A program made the translations under genes and the position numbers. A stretch of DNA of 64,000 nt from Bromus sterilis (taxonomy: Eukaryota > Streptophyta > Magnoliopsida > Poales > Poaceae), in the NCBI GenBank assembly GCA_950022295.1, contig OX465598.1, positions 69,858,001 through 69,922,000 of the forward strand, read 5' to 3'. Shown one piece after another: positions 25,201 to 38,217 of this stretch. Below the pieces are notes generated by a model that was not told the origin of the DNA, made no database searches, and saw only the letters and a list, made by a program, of their open reading frames with translations. Position 1 is the first letter of the stretch; the number at the start of each line of letters is the position of its first letter.

Positions 25201-26723
25201 ATATCTTCTAGTTCGGGAAGGGGAATTACATTCAAAGAATGCACTTGGTTTCTTGTTCTGGGTGAGGTATAGTCAACGGTTTTGCCTGAAGGGTGGGTGA
25301 GTTTCACGGATTTGCCTTTGCAATCCAGGTAGGCATTCTGTCTTGATAGCCAATCCATGCCAAGGATGACATCAATATCTGAAGACTTGAGGGCTATGAG
25401 TGAAGCAAGGAATACTAAACCCTCAATTGCAATTTGATTTCCATGGCTTACTCTATTAGTTTGCCATATTGACCCTGGAGTTTGAATAATCATTGGGGTG
25501 GACAATTCAACAATGGATAACTCATGACGAAGTGCATAGCTTTCCGACATGAATGAATGAGATGCTCCTGGGTCGAAAAGAACGGAAGTAGGAACATAAT
25601 TGACTGGGAGAGTACCAAGAATGACGTCAGTGGTGTCGTCAGTCTCTTCGGCGGCAATCTGGTTCACAAGTCCACGAGTGGCGGGAGGAGCGGTTTTGGC
25701 GGTGTAGACCTTCTGGGGGGGCTTGCCACGACCATTGTTGTTGCCTCCGGCACGGGGTGGAGCATTCTGATTCTGGAGTTGGTTCTGGGCACGAGAGTAG
25801 TGGCCTTCCTGACCACACTTGTAACAGGCTCCAAAGACAGTGCGTGGAGCTGGGTTGTTTGGTGGGGCTAGGTGGAACTGATTTGGTGGACGAGGCGCCA
25901 CATAAGATGGCCTCGGTGGGTTGTTCTGGCGGAACATACTGTTGGGGATCCAGATCTTGCGCTTCTGGGAGCCTGAACTGGATGAGCCATCGTCTCTAGG
26001 GTGTGTGCGAAAGTCGTTGGGGGTGTTCATGTCCTCTGCCTTGATGGCCTTGTTGACAAGGACCTGGAATGTGGCAAAGTCATGTAGGTTGAGCTCACGA
26101 CGGAGTCCAGAATTGAGGCCACGACGGAACCTCTCTTGTTTCTTGGAGTCAGTGGAGACTTCTTCAGTGGCATAACGAGCCAGTCGGTTGAACTCACGAC
26201 TAAACTCGTCAACGGTCCTTCTGCCTTGGGTGAGGTTGCAGAACTCCTCACGCTTGCGGTCCATAAGACCCTTGGGAATGTGGTGCTCACGGAAGGAAGT
26301 GCAGAATTTATCCCAAGATGCGGGCGGTCCAACGGGACGCATATTCATGAAGTTCTCCCACCGAGAGCTAGCTGCACCTTCAAGGTGATAGGTGGCATAG
26401 CTGACCTTGTCGCCATTTGCAACATGGCCTGCGTGGAGCTTCCTCTCGATGCTGCGAAGCCAGTCATCGGCGTCAAGGGGCTCGGTGGAGTAACTGAAAA
26501 CCGGGGGATGAAGTCGGATGAAATTGTTCAGGGACACCAACTCGTTGCGCTGCTGAGTGGTGTTGCGAGCAATGACTTCCAGCAGATGGTGAGAGTCTCG
26601 GCGGTTCCTCTCAACCTCCATCAAAACCTGAGCCATCGTGGGTGGGGGTGGAAGGTTGCCTTCCTCCTGGTCATTCCCACGACCCTGGTTACGACCAATC
26701 TGGCCACGGGTTCCTTGAGACAT
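22249..26723 (-). pseudogene. Gag-pol polyprotein of Gypsy copy A, inactivated
   Basis: Polyprotein for capsid, protease, reverse transcriptase, RNase H and integrase. ATG at 26723 opens the frame (MSQGT). Gag is followed by a zinc knuckle that has lost its last Cys (CYKCGQEGHYSRAQ) through a small in-frame deletion. Protease has DPGASHSF; RT reads YLDEILIYS where YLDD is needed; RNase H has YCDASRQGLG. Near 23370 a TGA (copy B has Trp) and a one-base deletion break the frame at SIPEW. Integrase resumes to 22249, with the second catalytic Asp changed (NSYRAS against NSDRGS in copy B), then a GPF-type and a chromodomain-like end (VQWSHHSEREATWE). The stop lies inside the LTR, so the polypurine tract is coding. 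Confidence 0.93.
22272..22287 (-). other. Polypurine tract of Gypsy copy A
   Basis: Minus TTGAGTGGAGGCGAGT directly before the left LTR; it is also read as the codons LSGGE of the pol frame. Confidence 0.8.
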
Positions 26724-27053
26724 CCTGAAGGTGAAAACCAAAGTCAAACAGAGTTGATTTGAAGAGTCTAATCAAGGTATTGAAGTACTGGAAGGAGTAC
26801 AGAGCAAAGGAAGTAATCATCTTGACAACATGGTGATAAAGCATACAAGCCATATAGTCACAAGCTTTCATACAAACCATACATCGTTTTAGTACAAGCA
26901 CCAAGCTAATACAAACGTGATGAAGATGATACATCCTTCAGAGGCACTCTGACTTCCTATACATTATTTATCTAAGCCTCTGGAAATTAGACACCTTGCG
27001 TACAATATACTAAGATACTACTACATCCTCACTAAGTAAGACCATAGGCGGTC

Positions 27054-27832
27054 TCACTCATCTCCATCTCCATAGTAGTCCTCATAAAAGTTACCCGCGT
27101 ATCCCGGTAGCTGAGGGTGACCATCGGAAAACAAGGAGGCCTGTGGACCCTGATATCAATTTGGGCAAGGATGGGGCCTAGGTACAGCGTAGGGTGGAAG
27201 CAAAGGACCACGGGGTGGAAAAATGCCTCCAATCTCGGGCCAAGCAAGTCGAGAAGGCATCTGAGTCCTCACTGGGTAGATAGCATCATACTCAACTGAT
27301 CCAACGCTCATGAAGGGTGCCAAAAGGTCCAGTGCTCGATACAGACGAACACGAGTGGCGGAAGCTCAAAACGAAGAGCGCGTGCATCACGATCTCGATC
27401 ACTAGCAAACCTAGCAGTCATCTGAAGTGCTGGATCTTCTGCAGAGTGATCTGAGTAGAGTCCAGTGTAATATCCCTCTTCTCCTGGAAGTGCAGCAAGG
27501 ATATAGCGGAATGAGGTCTCTCTCAGCATAGTGTGCTCCTCTCTCAGCAGTGTAATACATGAGTATGCAGCATCCTGCACAACCATGTTCTCTGTCATGC
27601 CAATGTCATGTCCAAAGTGGATAGGCTGAGTGACTCCAACGTGGTGCGGGTAGATCCTGACAATGCAGTGGAACTGGGTCTGGTTGAAGTCAAGGAATTG
27701 CTCCTCAACGGTGTACTCAGGATACCATCGATATCCCACATAGGACATCATCTCGATCAACGTGGCGGGATGGCCACGCACACCGAGGCACCTGGTCAAA
27801 CGAACAATCTGCAAAGGGGGAAGATCTGCCAT
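27054..27832 (-). pseudogene. Leader ORF upstream of gag, copy A (unknown protein, broken)
   Basis: ATG at 27832 (MADLPPLQIVRLTRCLG) opens a frame between the primer site and gag. It is out of frame after a one-base deletion near 27360, and the following part, collinear with copy B, has a TGA near 27170. The ancestral frame ends at 27056-27054. No domain was recognised: the middle is rich in His, Tyr and aromatic residues (HCIVRIYPHHVGVTQPIHFG) and the end is Pro-rich then acidic (YEDYYGDGDE). It is conserved with the copy at 49860-50639, which suggests a past function in the element, such as a leader-encoded accessory protein. That is inference. Confidence 0.65.
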
Positions 27833-28239
27833 CTGAAACAGAAAGAAGGAGTTTGCAAATGCATCAGATTATGAGATAAACCTAGAATGAATCGGACAGC
27901 ATAACGGCTGTAATTGCAAGAAAAAGACAATTTCTTACAACATGGAAATAACACTTACATACGATGTAATAAATCAGGAAGCATAACCACTCTAACAAAC
28001 CGATCACAACTTTCCTACGGCTACAAGGAAGCAAACAACGAGATGTTCTAATCAGACAGAGGAGAGCCTAGTCCTATCTTCCCGTAGAATAAGATGAGGG
28101 TGACTCAGAACTCAGAACGAAGGGGGTAAGGAGAAAAAAAGAAGCCTTACATTGTTCCCTTATATACCTAGAGTAACTATATAACTATAGAAAGATAGAC
28201 TCGACTTCGGCCAAGGCTGCTAGTCCTACAGTCAGTCCT

Positions 28240-28251
28240 GCTCTGATACCA
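28240..28251 (-). other. Primer-binding site of Gypsy copy A (initiator tRNA-Met type)
   Basis: On minus, TGGTATCAGAGC follows the LTR end after four bases. This is the usual complement of the 3' end of plant initiator tRNA-Met and fixes the element's orientation. Confidence 0.9.
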
Positions 28252-28255
28252 AGTC

Positions 28256-31200
28256 TGTCGGGACCCGGGGTTAGCGTATCCAAGTCCAATTAAGACATAG
28301 TCATATGGAGAGCCGAGAACCGTACCCACTTGTCTAAGCAGACAAGGCCAAGCACAGAACGTTCTCGGAGAGCATCGTATGTGAGGGGCATCCCATCCAG
28401 GCCGGATGATCAACTGAGATGGGTCCTCATCGTCCGCACACAAGTCTAATGATATGAGTGGTGAACTCCCATATTCAAAGACAAGTCGCCTCAACCATAC
28501 TATCGACTATCTCATAACTCTTACATAGACTTACTCCAGCCCGATCACTTACTCAGGGTCTAGGGCGGGCTCGATCATACCACAAAGTGTGCACGAGACG
28601 GAGTCTCGAGCAATCGCATCGCGATGCCCCAAGCTGCGCACATCTAAGGGCCACTTGGTGTATGAAAGACCGCCAGCCAGATCACAACTAAGGTCTCGAA
28701 AACCCATACAAAGACATGCATGTTATAAACATACACGCAGCACACATGCCTTGTATGAACAGCAGGTATGATTGCAATTCTCTACAAAGTATACATTTTT
28801 ATTGATAACTCTTATAGAGTGCACACAGAGATCACAAACATGTGATCCAACATTACAACACAAGCGGAAGCAAATTATGTCTGAGTACAGACAAGTTTAA
28901 AAAATGGCTTAAGAAGCCTTATTTAAACACAAGCCCTCCACGAGGGAACCAGTCGTCTGACTAGGACTAGACTAGCTTGATCTTCAGTCGTCCAGCTCGA
29001 TGAAGAAGTCACCTTCGGGGTCAGTGGTTTCATCTAAAACATAGATTAAGCAAACGTGAGTACAAAGTCGTACTCAGCAAGACTTACATAGGAGCTATAC
29101 TACTCATGCACATGTATCAAGGTAAAGGTAGGTGGTGTTTCATTTGCAGAAGTGCCAGCTTTGACTTGGCTAGTCCTGAACTACGAGTACCAGACTTTGA
29201 GGTAAGAAGCGTACACGAGTCCACTATTTTCTCCAACCAATTACACCACTATGGTGCCTTCCTCGACTTCCCCACGAGAACGCACGCCATAGCACTCACA
29301 CTTATCTTGGTGTGTTTTAGAAGTATCCGATTCAAGTTGTCTAATAATCAAGCTAAGCTTTCCAAGCAGTCCATAACCGCGGACGCGGCTATTCGAATAG
29401 TTTTGTTAACCCTGCAGGGGTGTACCGCTACACACACATGATCATCATTTACCGCCTTTGATCTCGACACCATTCAAGGGGTGCCAGCGAGGATGCTCAC
29501 CACAACTGTTACCTCATAGCCGATCTAGTCCGAGAAAGCCGCCTACTTGGGTTGGCTACCACTATCGTGAACCCGGCCGGTTTACCGAAGTGGACCCAAG
29601 TGATGTGTGCGTGGTGCATATAAGCCTACCAGAACTCGGATGAGCCGTTCTCTCACTTAGCATCCAGGCCACAAGCCTACCAGAACTCCGAACTATTGCG
29701 ACATCTGGACATCGAAAGGGATGAGTTAGTAAGCTGAGAGGGGTCAGTGAGCCCAATGTGTGGTTGTACTCTTCATGTTGGATCACCACACAAGAACTCG
29801 GACTTAGGGCGGTGTTCAACGAGACAACCCACCTTGTACTCCTACACAGCCTCTCATCGTTCACCTTGTATTAGGGTAGATTCACCAACACTTTTCTACC
29901 ATCAACATCATGATCACTACCATCCCGACTCACAAAACAGTATCATCAAGGTATCACTCTAAGCACGCAATAAGCAGTACAAATGCAGGGGCCACATGAT
30001 ATCAAACAACTCCTACATTTGCTAGGAGTGTGGTTTGCTTACTACTGTGACAAAATGATAGGTCATGCAAAGGAATGGGTTCATCTATGCGGTAGAAACG
30101 TAGCATGATAATCATCCTATACAATGCATAAGCGAGACATGAGAGGGAAGTGGGATTTTATCGACATGATCAATGGGGGTTTGCTTGCCTTGCTGACGAG
30201 GTTCGGGTTTTGGGTCTTCAGCGAAGGGGGCAGCCTCCTGCTCCGGTTCCACCTCTACTCGACAAACAACAAACAAGGTAGCAAAGTAAATACAATGCTC
30301 AATCACATGATGGAAGGTTGAAACTTGATGTATGTGCTTTGATGTGTGAATCAATTCCATTTAAATGGAGTATATTGCAAATTGAATTGCAAATTCAAAC
30401 TCCAATTTGAATTCAAACGTAGCCAAGTTACATGTGACATTGATTGATCAATTTGAAACATTTTGAATTGTGTATGATATGCCTCTGAAGTGTGGTTGAA
30501 AAGTAGCAAGTTTCCATGGTCCAAGTTGCAAAATCATTTGAATTGAATTTGAATAAATTCCAAATAAACCAAATGACATATGCTCTGGTCCCATTTTAAA
30601 ATCAACTCAAACATAGTTTAAAGTTGGATTTTTGGATAGCTTATTTTCTCCTGATCATTTTTCATATATTATTTGTCCAATTTGGAGTTAATATGAATTT
30701 TCTATGAATTTCCAAAGTTTGAGCTATTTTCTGGATTTTCTGGAATTCTTTAAATCATTTCAATTTCTTGAAATTCAATTATGGCGTCATGCTTGCGCAA
30801 GGCTGACGTGGGGGGGGGGGGGGTTCTGACGTGTTGGCCAGGCTTGTCAGTGGCTGGGTTAATTAACCCGGTTAGTTTAAACTAACCGGGGGGGGGGATT
30901 AAGGCTCTGGGCCCACTCGTCAGTGACACCAGGGGGGTGTTTAGCGAGGGGTTAAAGGCTAACCCACCGGCGGCTTGACGCCGGTGGCCTGGCCATGGCG
31001 GCGCCCTTGCCAGAAACTGCTAGAGGCCACGGGAGAGGAAACGGAGGGCATCGGCGTGCTCCTGGATGTCGTCCGCGTCGAGAGGAAGCATCAGGGGGTC
31101 ACGGGGGGGTCGGGAGCGACGACGGCGACGTGCTGGGCGGAAACAGAACGACGGCGAGGTTGGGGAAGAGGCGAGGGTGCACGGTTTGGGCTGATCTTGC

Positions 31201-32342
31201 GTGCGTTCGAAAGTTGGAACGCCCGCGAGTCAAACGCGCGCACTGGGGCGTCGCGAGGAGCACGAGGGCGAGCTCTAGCTCAACCATGGCGGCGAGGAGC
31301 TCGGTTCTCATGGCGGATTCGGCTAGAGAGGCTACGGGGTGCTAGGAGCTTGGGGGAAAAACTCAGAAGCTCACCGCGGTTCGAACGGAAGCAACGACAA
31401 GCTCGGGGAGGCTTCAATGGCGGTGAATCGACGACGGCGGGCTCGCGGGTCCGGAGACTCCTCGATGAAGCTGGCATCGTCTGCTGAGGCGCTCGGGCTC
31501 GATTGCTTGAGGGGAACGACGAAGACGCCTGCTGCGGTTCTCCTGGACACGGCGGCACGGCTCGGGGACGACGTTGGCTGCGTGGATTCGGCGGCGTGCT
31601 ACACGGCGGTCCTCGGGCGGCGACGAAATCGAGCACGGGAGGAGGAGGAGGAAGCTATGGAGGGGGGAATGGATCGGGACGGGAGAGAGACGTCTCAAGG
31701 CGCGAGAAGGGGGCACGGGGAGGCCTGGAAGGTGCTCGGCGGCGATGTGGCGTCCACGGCTGGCTCGGTGGGATTCCACCGAGCAGTTTGGAGGCGCGGG
31801 GCGGGGAAGAAGACCCTGCTGCCCCTGGTGGGCCGGCTGGGCTGGGTGGGCTGCTCTCGCCTGGGCGCCAGGTAATATTTTCCTGTTTCTTTTCTGTTTT
31901 TCTTTTCTGTCATTTGTTTTGGCTAGAAAAAATAAATACTTAGCCATTTTCTAAAATGCTGAAACTTTTTATATGGCCTCATAATAATATAGACTAGCCA
32001 CTTATAAAGTTTGGCACTTTTTAAAATTCAAATAATTTGAACTTTAAATCAAATAGGGGTTTTTGATTAATTCCAAGGCACTGTTTGAATATTTGAAAAA
32101 TCCATGAGCATGGGGTGGGTCCCACATCACTTGATATGTGATCACACTCATTTATAAGACTTTTCAAAAATCTAACATGAATTTTTGGAGAAGATTTTTA
32201 TCTGGCCTTTTGAAGTAATTCATCTGGGGGGGTTCCTTCTCCCATTTTGCTTTTGAATTTGATTTCAAAGATTTCTTTTGAAATTTTAACATGATGCAAG
32301 TGACTTTGATCCTAGCACATTACCTAACAGAGGGTTCTGACA
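28256..32342 (-). repeat. Right LTR (5' LTR) of Gypsy copy A
   Basis: 4087 bp, starting TGTCGGGACCC and ending TTCTGACA on plus, collinear with the left LTR. A local difference at about 29618-29640 replaces the left-LTR sequence by a second copy of a CCTACCAGAACTC segment found some 45 bases downstream. Short frames in the GC-rich part (30975-31875) have no family match I recognise. Confidence 0.93.
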
Positions 32343-32347
32343 ACATT
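32343..32347 (+). repeat. Target-site duplication (right) of Gypsy copy A
   Basis: ACATT, matching 9767-9771. It joins the Ulp1 intron sequence that continues at 32348. Confidence 0.95.
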
Positions 32348-32402
32348 AGCAACAATAGTAGGTGTTGGGGGAACTAGATCTAAAAGACTGAACAAGAAAT
32401 GA

Positions 32403-33258
32403 AATAGCCACATACACATTTTCCTGTCGCGGCACATGAGGATACATCCTTTTGAATGAGCGGAAGTTTTGCTCCTGTGTGTTGAAAATAAGTTCCCAAA
32501 GGTTGATAAAATTTCCAATCTACAAGAAGAAAAAAAGCAGGGTCAAAAATAATGTTACATCCATATTGTATATAATATGATACTACCTCCTATCCATCTT
32601 GAAACAGATGCGTCTACGTGTATTACAGCATCACCAATAAATAAATAAAAACAGATCCTTACTAATTGCTCTCTGATGGATTTATGGAAGTGTGAATCTT
32701 TATCATAGAGTGAATCCAAGAATGCAAAAATACTATGCTGAAAATCCACAGAAAACACAATCCAATGCCCGCCTTGGCATAGTGGAAAAAAATAACTGCG
32801 AAAAAAATAGGAAAACAATCATTCACCGAAAAAGAGAACGGATAGAAAAGATAGGAAGAACGAAAAATAAAGCAATGGGACACATGATTTTCGTACCCTG
32901 TCAGAAAGGTCTAGCTGCTTCTTCTTGCTTGCTGATGCTGCCCCTAAGAATGATGTAGCAATTGTCTTTAGCTTCTCGGTTTTCTTGAAATTAAGAATGA
33001 TATCCTGAAGACAAAAGAAAAATAAGAACTAAAAAAAATAAAAATAAAAGAGTCACCAAATAAAGAATAAGAATGATCTCTATACATACTCCAATGATTG
33101 GGAAAAAGTAATGTCTCCCTGATCTTGACGGGTGAGATTCCTCAAACAGTTTGCGACATATACATGGTACGAGAAAGGTGTCAACGTGTCCCCCTGGCAT
33201 CAAAGATTGGCCCAATGATATGTAGTTGCAGTGCACTCTTGGGTAGATAAAGGCGTAC
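32403..33258 (-). pseudogene. Ulp1 pseudogene exons with catalytic His and Asp
   Basis: Four exon-like segments on minus. 33258-33090 reads YISLGQSLMPGGHVDTFLVP, the region before the protease core. 33006-32900 is a Lys-rich stretch. 32800-32660 has GGHWIVFSVDF (His) and FLDSLYDKD (Asp) and ends at a GTAAGGA donor. 32518-32403 reads RSFKRMYPHVPRQENV and ends at a GTGTATG donor. The order His, Asp, then Cys (at 9724) is the C48 order, so these exons and 9724-9533 are one gene. Intronic bases 32402-32348 then run into the Gypsy element. Confidence 0.7.
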
Positions 33259-35699
33259 CTCCTGTTTCATAGAATCATGAACAAAAGAACACAAATAACA
33301 GAGAAATTACTTACTGGGAGGGGATGTGGATTCCAGAAAAATAGTGTGACTCACTTATAATAATGAAACAAAGTGAAATATATATTAACTACAATTAAGG
33401 CTGATAAAAAACAGAGTAAATTGAAATGAAAGGAATGCAAAAGTGAAAATAAAAGAGAAAGGCTTACTTTTGTAAACCTTTTGTGAATGCAACTTCAATT
33501 ATTGCGTTGTAATGCTTCACATCTTGCTCGGTGACTGGAAAACTTTTGTTTGGAATGATAGGCAACTTCAAGGTCTCTTTTGGCCGAATAATGATTAATG
33601 TATCATTTTCTTCGATGTTTGCAGCATCACTAATGTCGAGAACTTCGACAATTATGGGGGTGATATTTTTGTCTGCGGGGATGTTGTTGCCTGGGATACT
33701 TGGCCCTGGAAGATGTACTTGCTTTAGAGCAGAAGGAAGCATGCCATTGTATAGGGCATCGGTATTCTTAGCTAACTCACTTTGCCTAGCGGCGAGGCTG
33801 AGTGGGCTGCTAATAAGACTAGAGGGGAGTTTAAGGTCCATCTGTGTTAAACAAAAAAGATAAAACGAAAAACATTAAAGATGGTTGGCTCATCAATAAA
33901 CTAGGTAAAAAAATGAACAAATGATAAGAAAATAAAAATAAGCAAACATTATTAATCCTACACTCATAAGCAAACATGGGTTGCTTACCTGCTGTGCTTG
34001 GGGTGAATCATCACAAACAGGGATTGGCGCTTCTTTGCTACCCTCAACACTTTTTGCTTTCGAAAATTCGTTGTCGCCCAATTCAACTTGCGTGCTCACA
34101 GCGTGCTCCTGTGTATATTCATGCATAAAGAAAAAATAGGGAGAAGTCAAAAGAAAAGAATGAGTACAGAAAAGCTGGTTAAAATTCAAGCTAATGATAA
34201 AAGGAGGGGGTGAAATTCTAAAAAAAAAGAAAAAGAGACGCTAATGACTAACCTTTCCACTGGTATATTGAGCCAGATTGATTTTCCCTATCGGAGACAT
34301 GTTGTTCAGCATGTCGTACTTTAAAAAAGAGTCACGATCCTTCACGCCAGCTGGGTGAGTGTTCAACAGTGCTAGCTCTTGGTCGTATTGCATGCGGTTG
34401 CGCACCCTTTGCTTTACCTTCCTGATTAAAGCTACCTCAGGAGCTGATGCAAAAATAGGGTTTGGATTAATAATGAAAGTTAAGACTGATAAATCTGAAG
34501 AAAAAAAGAAAATAAGAAAACAAATGTGCAAGTTGTGATGTACCAGTTGGTGGATCTAATACTTTGGCTAAGGAACAAACTGGAGTTGTTGCACATAAAA
34601 CAAAAAGAAGTAAAAGGAAAAAATTAGATGACTAAAGCATATATACTAAGAACACTGGATTACGAAAAAAATAAAAAAAGTTGGTCCCCCAACCTGGGTC
34701 GCGTGGATCTTGGTGGGCTATAACTGGCCTTTCACCATCAACATCCTTCCGAGTTATTTCACCTTTGCTGGATACAAATTGATCCTACATTCATAAGTGA
34801 TAACTAGGATGAGCAAATATGAATAACTAAAAATGAATGAAAAAAATAAATCATTATAAGCTAAAAACTAAGGCAAAACAGATTTAAGGAATAAGCTAAA
34901 AAACCATACATAGTTCTTATCTTTGGTTAGCTTCTCAATGACAATGTTGGGGGTTTGTACGACATGCTTTGCTCCAATTTGGGCTCGAGAGTTTGGCTTT
35001 GAAGATCTGGTGTTTGCTGCGGATAGAAACAAAAGAACATTGTGAACTATTGCTTCTGTATCCTTGTAAATTCATGTTTGATCATGCTGGCCAGATTGTG
35101 TGAGGTTAATGATGCCGTCTACTATGTGTGAAGGAAGGGTCTTGGAAAATTCTTCTCTCATATGCTGCTTAAAATTTTCTGAAACAGGACGTAAGCAAAT
35201 GTTGCATTCTACGGGGTTTGCTTTGGTTACGCATAAATCCTGCAGCGACAAGAACACACAAAAAGCAACAAAAATCAGAGAGTAAAAAGGACGTGCCGCT
35301 ATAATCTGAGACACAACATCAGCATGATAGAACGAGAAAAAGGGGATTGAAAAACATAAAGAAAAGCAAGAAAGATGCGAATTGGCAAACCTTGTTCAAA
35401 GATGTAGCAAATTTATTTTTGAATTGTCTTCTGTCGTACACATTTTTTCTCTTGCGATCAAGCTCCGAGAAATACTTAACCAAATTACCCTTCCAAACAA
35501 GAACCCTTGGAACAGTATTCTCAACCACTCTGGCCCCAAAATTGAGATTGTCAAGGTATATTACCTGCCACCACATCGACAAAATTATTAGAAAAAAGGG
35601 TCCACAATACTAACTTAGACAAAAAAGATGATAAATAATAAAATAAGGAGATAGAAAATTATAAAGAATGTACCATACAAAAAGAATAACGCACTAACC

Positions 35700-36361
35700 G
35701 CAAGAAAATCCGAGCAGAATTCAAACACCTTAGGTTTTCTTCCATTTTATTTGCCGCTCACCACAAACTTGTTGACTCCATCAATGATCCAGTCGTACAC
35801 AAGAAAACACATGTCAAAACCTCTTGCTGCCATGGAGTCCTCAAGCAATGACAGGTAGCTGGTGTGTACATTATGGGTTGCGGATGGGAACAGGAAGCAA
35901 GACATAGCGATAACCATAAATCAAATGAAGGTATCCTCATCGCTCATTGGGTCAGGTGACTTGAGCAAATTCCCGAAAAAAGTGATGTGAGGCATATCGG
36001 AAAGTTTGAACCTTGACAGGATAAAAGCAGTTCCGTAATCACTATCTTGAATTGCAACAGATCCGCAATTTGGCAGGCCCAATATGTGAGCAACTGAATC
36101 CTTTGAGAATGACATAATCTTCTCATCACTAACTATTATTTGAGAGGATAAAGGGTCTACACAGCCAGCTATCCACTGAATGAAGCGTGATGGCATTTCA
36201 GTCATCTCGAACTTGAGAAGACGATCGTAGCCATATCTAGTGACTACGCCCTTTTGGTGAATGGACACCCCCCTAAGGATCTCGGAGAAGTACTTGGTTG
36301 AGTAAACACTGAAAACTTCTCTGCCAACACAATTAGCTTTGGGTCTTTTATTCTGGTACAA
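35700..36361 (-). pseudogene. Ulp1 pseudogene: N-terminal domain exon
   Basis: Longest exon of the protease gene. The frame from 36361 reads as the conserved N-terminal domain found ahead of the Ulp1 core in many plant transposon proteins (FIQWIAGCVDP, DSVAHILGLPNCGS). A TGA interrupts it near 35920; the same frame goes on (SYLSLLEDSMAARGFDMCFL), meets a TAA near 35750, and continues to a GTTAGT donor near 35700. No function has been shown for this domain to my knowledge. Confidence 0.6.
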
Positions 36362-38217
36362 AGATAGACAAGAAAAAGAAAAAACACAAACATGAGGTTA
36401 ACAACTTAGTTCCAAACCACAACACAAAGAAAAGTTGAAAGAAAAAACAATATGATGCAATAAAGTATTAACCTCTGTGAGATAATTTGAATTCTAGCAA
36501 AATGTTGAAAAGTCCCTCTTCAATGATTTGATAGCCTGTTGAAAAAATACCATAATAAGAAAAACTGTGAAAAGAACAGAGCAAATGTATGAGTTATTTA
36601 AAAATCAAATAATAATTAAAAAAACAAAAAACCTCTTTCTTTAAGAACCCAAATAATGCATCCTCTAACAACTTCTTCTTCCTAGACGCATTTTCCTTAT
36701 GATAAAAATAAAAAAATGCAGACAGAATAAAATATAAAAACGCTGAAAGAAAAACGAAATAGCACAAAAGAGATAGCTGAAAAGGATGAAGGAAAAGAAG
36801 AGTGCATTTACTTCATCTCTTGATGCAGTCTCGATCTACTAACTGTCAGTCTTTGACGAGCCATCAGGATCATAATTTGGTATGCGGCAGCCACTGGATG
36901 ACCGCTGAGGAAAAAATTCCCCAAACCTAGAACGAAAACAAGAAAAACACATGTTATAACAAGGGCGAACAATGATACAAATATGTAAAATAACAAATTA
37001 AGTAAGCAAAGAATAAACATAAAAAACAAGGCTGATAACAATGAATCATTGTTCCTGTTTTGACATGCGCGTGTGGCAGGGAGAAACATAACACGAAAAA
37101 GTGAAGAAGTTTCATGCTGCAGGTATATCCCACCACAGGATAGAACTAAGTATTACTATACAAAAGAGAATGTGAAGAAAAAGAGTGTTTAATCCTTCCT
37201 AGCTTATAACTGACTGAACCCCCTATATAATATAATAAAAAAATGCCTAAACATCAAAAAGATGCCACAATTATCAGAACTCGCATGCTACACAGCGTGA
37301 ACGGACTAAAAAGTCGCCTGCGGCCTCGATTACAAATCAAACTAATAAATGAAATACCAAGAAATTTACAACAGGGCAAGCTCGGGAATCAAATTTGCAG
37401 AGTTGGATATGCGAAAAATGGTCCAAAGAAACCTGATACACAGAGCTCGCGTGCTAATGTTTCGAACAAGATACAAGTCAAAATTACACAGAACTCAAGT
37501 GTGGAAGCAACATTGCTCGACGAAAAAAATGCAGAGCAGGGTTTATGTCCGTGCGTGTAACGTGAACATTTTTCTCGGCACTTTCTCATCTTGTCTTGAG
37601 TGACGACACTGCCGTGCTAAACACCATGATATGAAGTTCAGATTTACAGAGACTAACTAGCTATAAATTGCATTTGCATAACTTTTGCACAACTGCTTAG
37701 TCAGACACAACTAGGAATCTGCATGTAAGTACACAATGACCAGAGCAAAAAACCCTGCTATGACCATAGCAAATACTAACAATTACCAAAGCAACTAGAA
37801 AATGCATGTAACTGATAAGAACAGATCACAAGCAAGACAAAAATAGCCAGTGTGCGCAGAAATCTATAGACTAACAAGAACATAGCAATTAGATCAATCA
37901 ATTCGTACTACTGAAAGTGCATTTTCAAGCCATTAGCTGAATAAGACAACAACCATTTGGTGCCACAAACACTGAAAATCTGAATGCAAAGCACCGTCCT
38001 AGCAAATCAATTTTGCAAGATTGAACACACACACAAAAATTGATTCGGCTGGGCGGATCTACCATGAACTGAACAGAACCCTAATTGGAATCAGGTGGAG
38101 GCAGAGCGATGAAAACGACTAAACATAATGAACTACAGTGCTCGATGTGATTGACGGCGGACTGGGGAATAACAAATTGATTCAACATAAGGAGGGAATA
38201 GACGAAGCTCGCCGTAC

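Larger units (their letters stand above)
9772..32342 (-). mobile_element. Gypsy chromovirus (Tekay-like), copy A, with nested Copia
   Basis: Complete LTR retrotransposon in minus orientation. The right LTR (5' LTR) is 28256-32342, followed by a tRNA-iMet type primer site (28251-28240), an extra leader ORF (27832-27054), gag-pol (26723-22249), a polypurine tract (22287-22272), and the left LTR (9772-22271, split by a Copia element). The order PR-RT-RH-INT with a chromodomain-like C-terminus places it among plant chromoviruses; LTRs near 4.1 kb fit a Tekay-type lineage. The two LTRs differ by roughly 2% in a 1-kb stretch compared by eye. All pol functions carry lesions, so the copy is dead. Confidence 0.92.
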
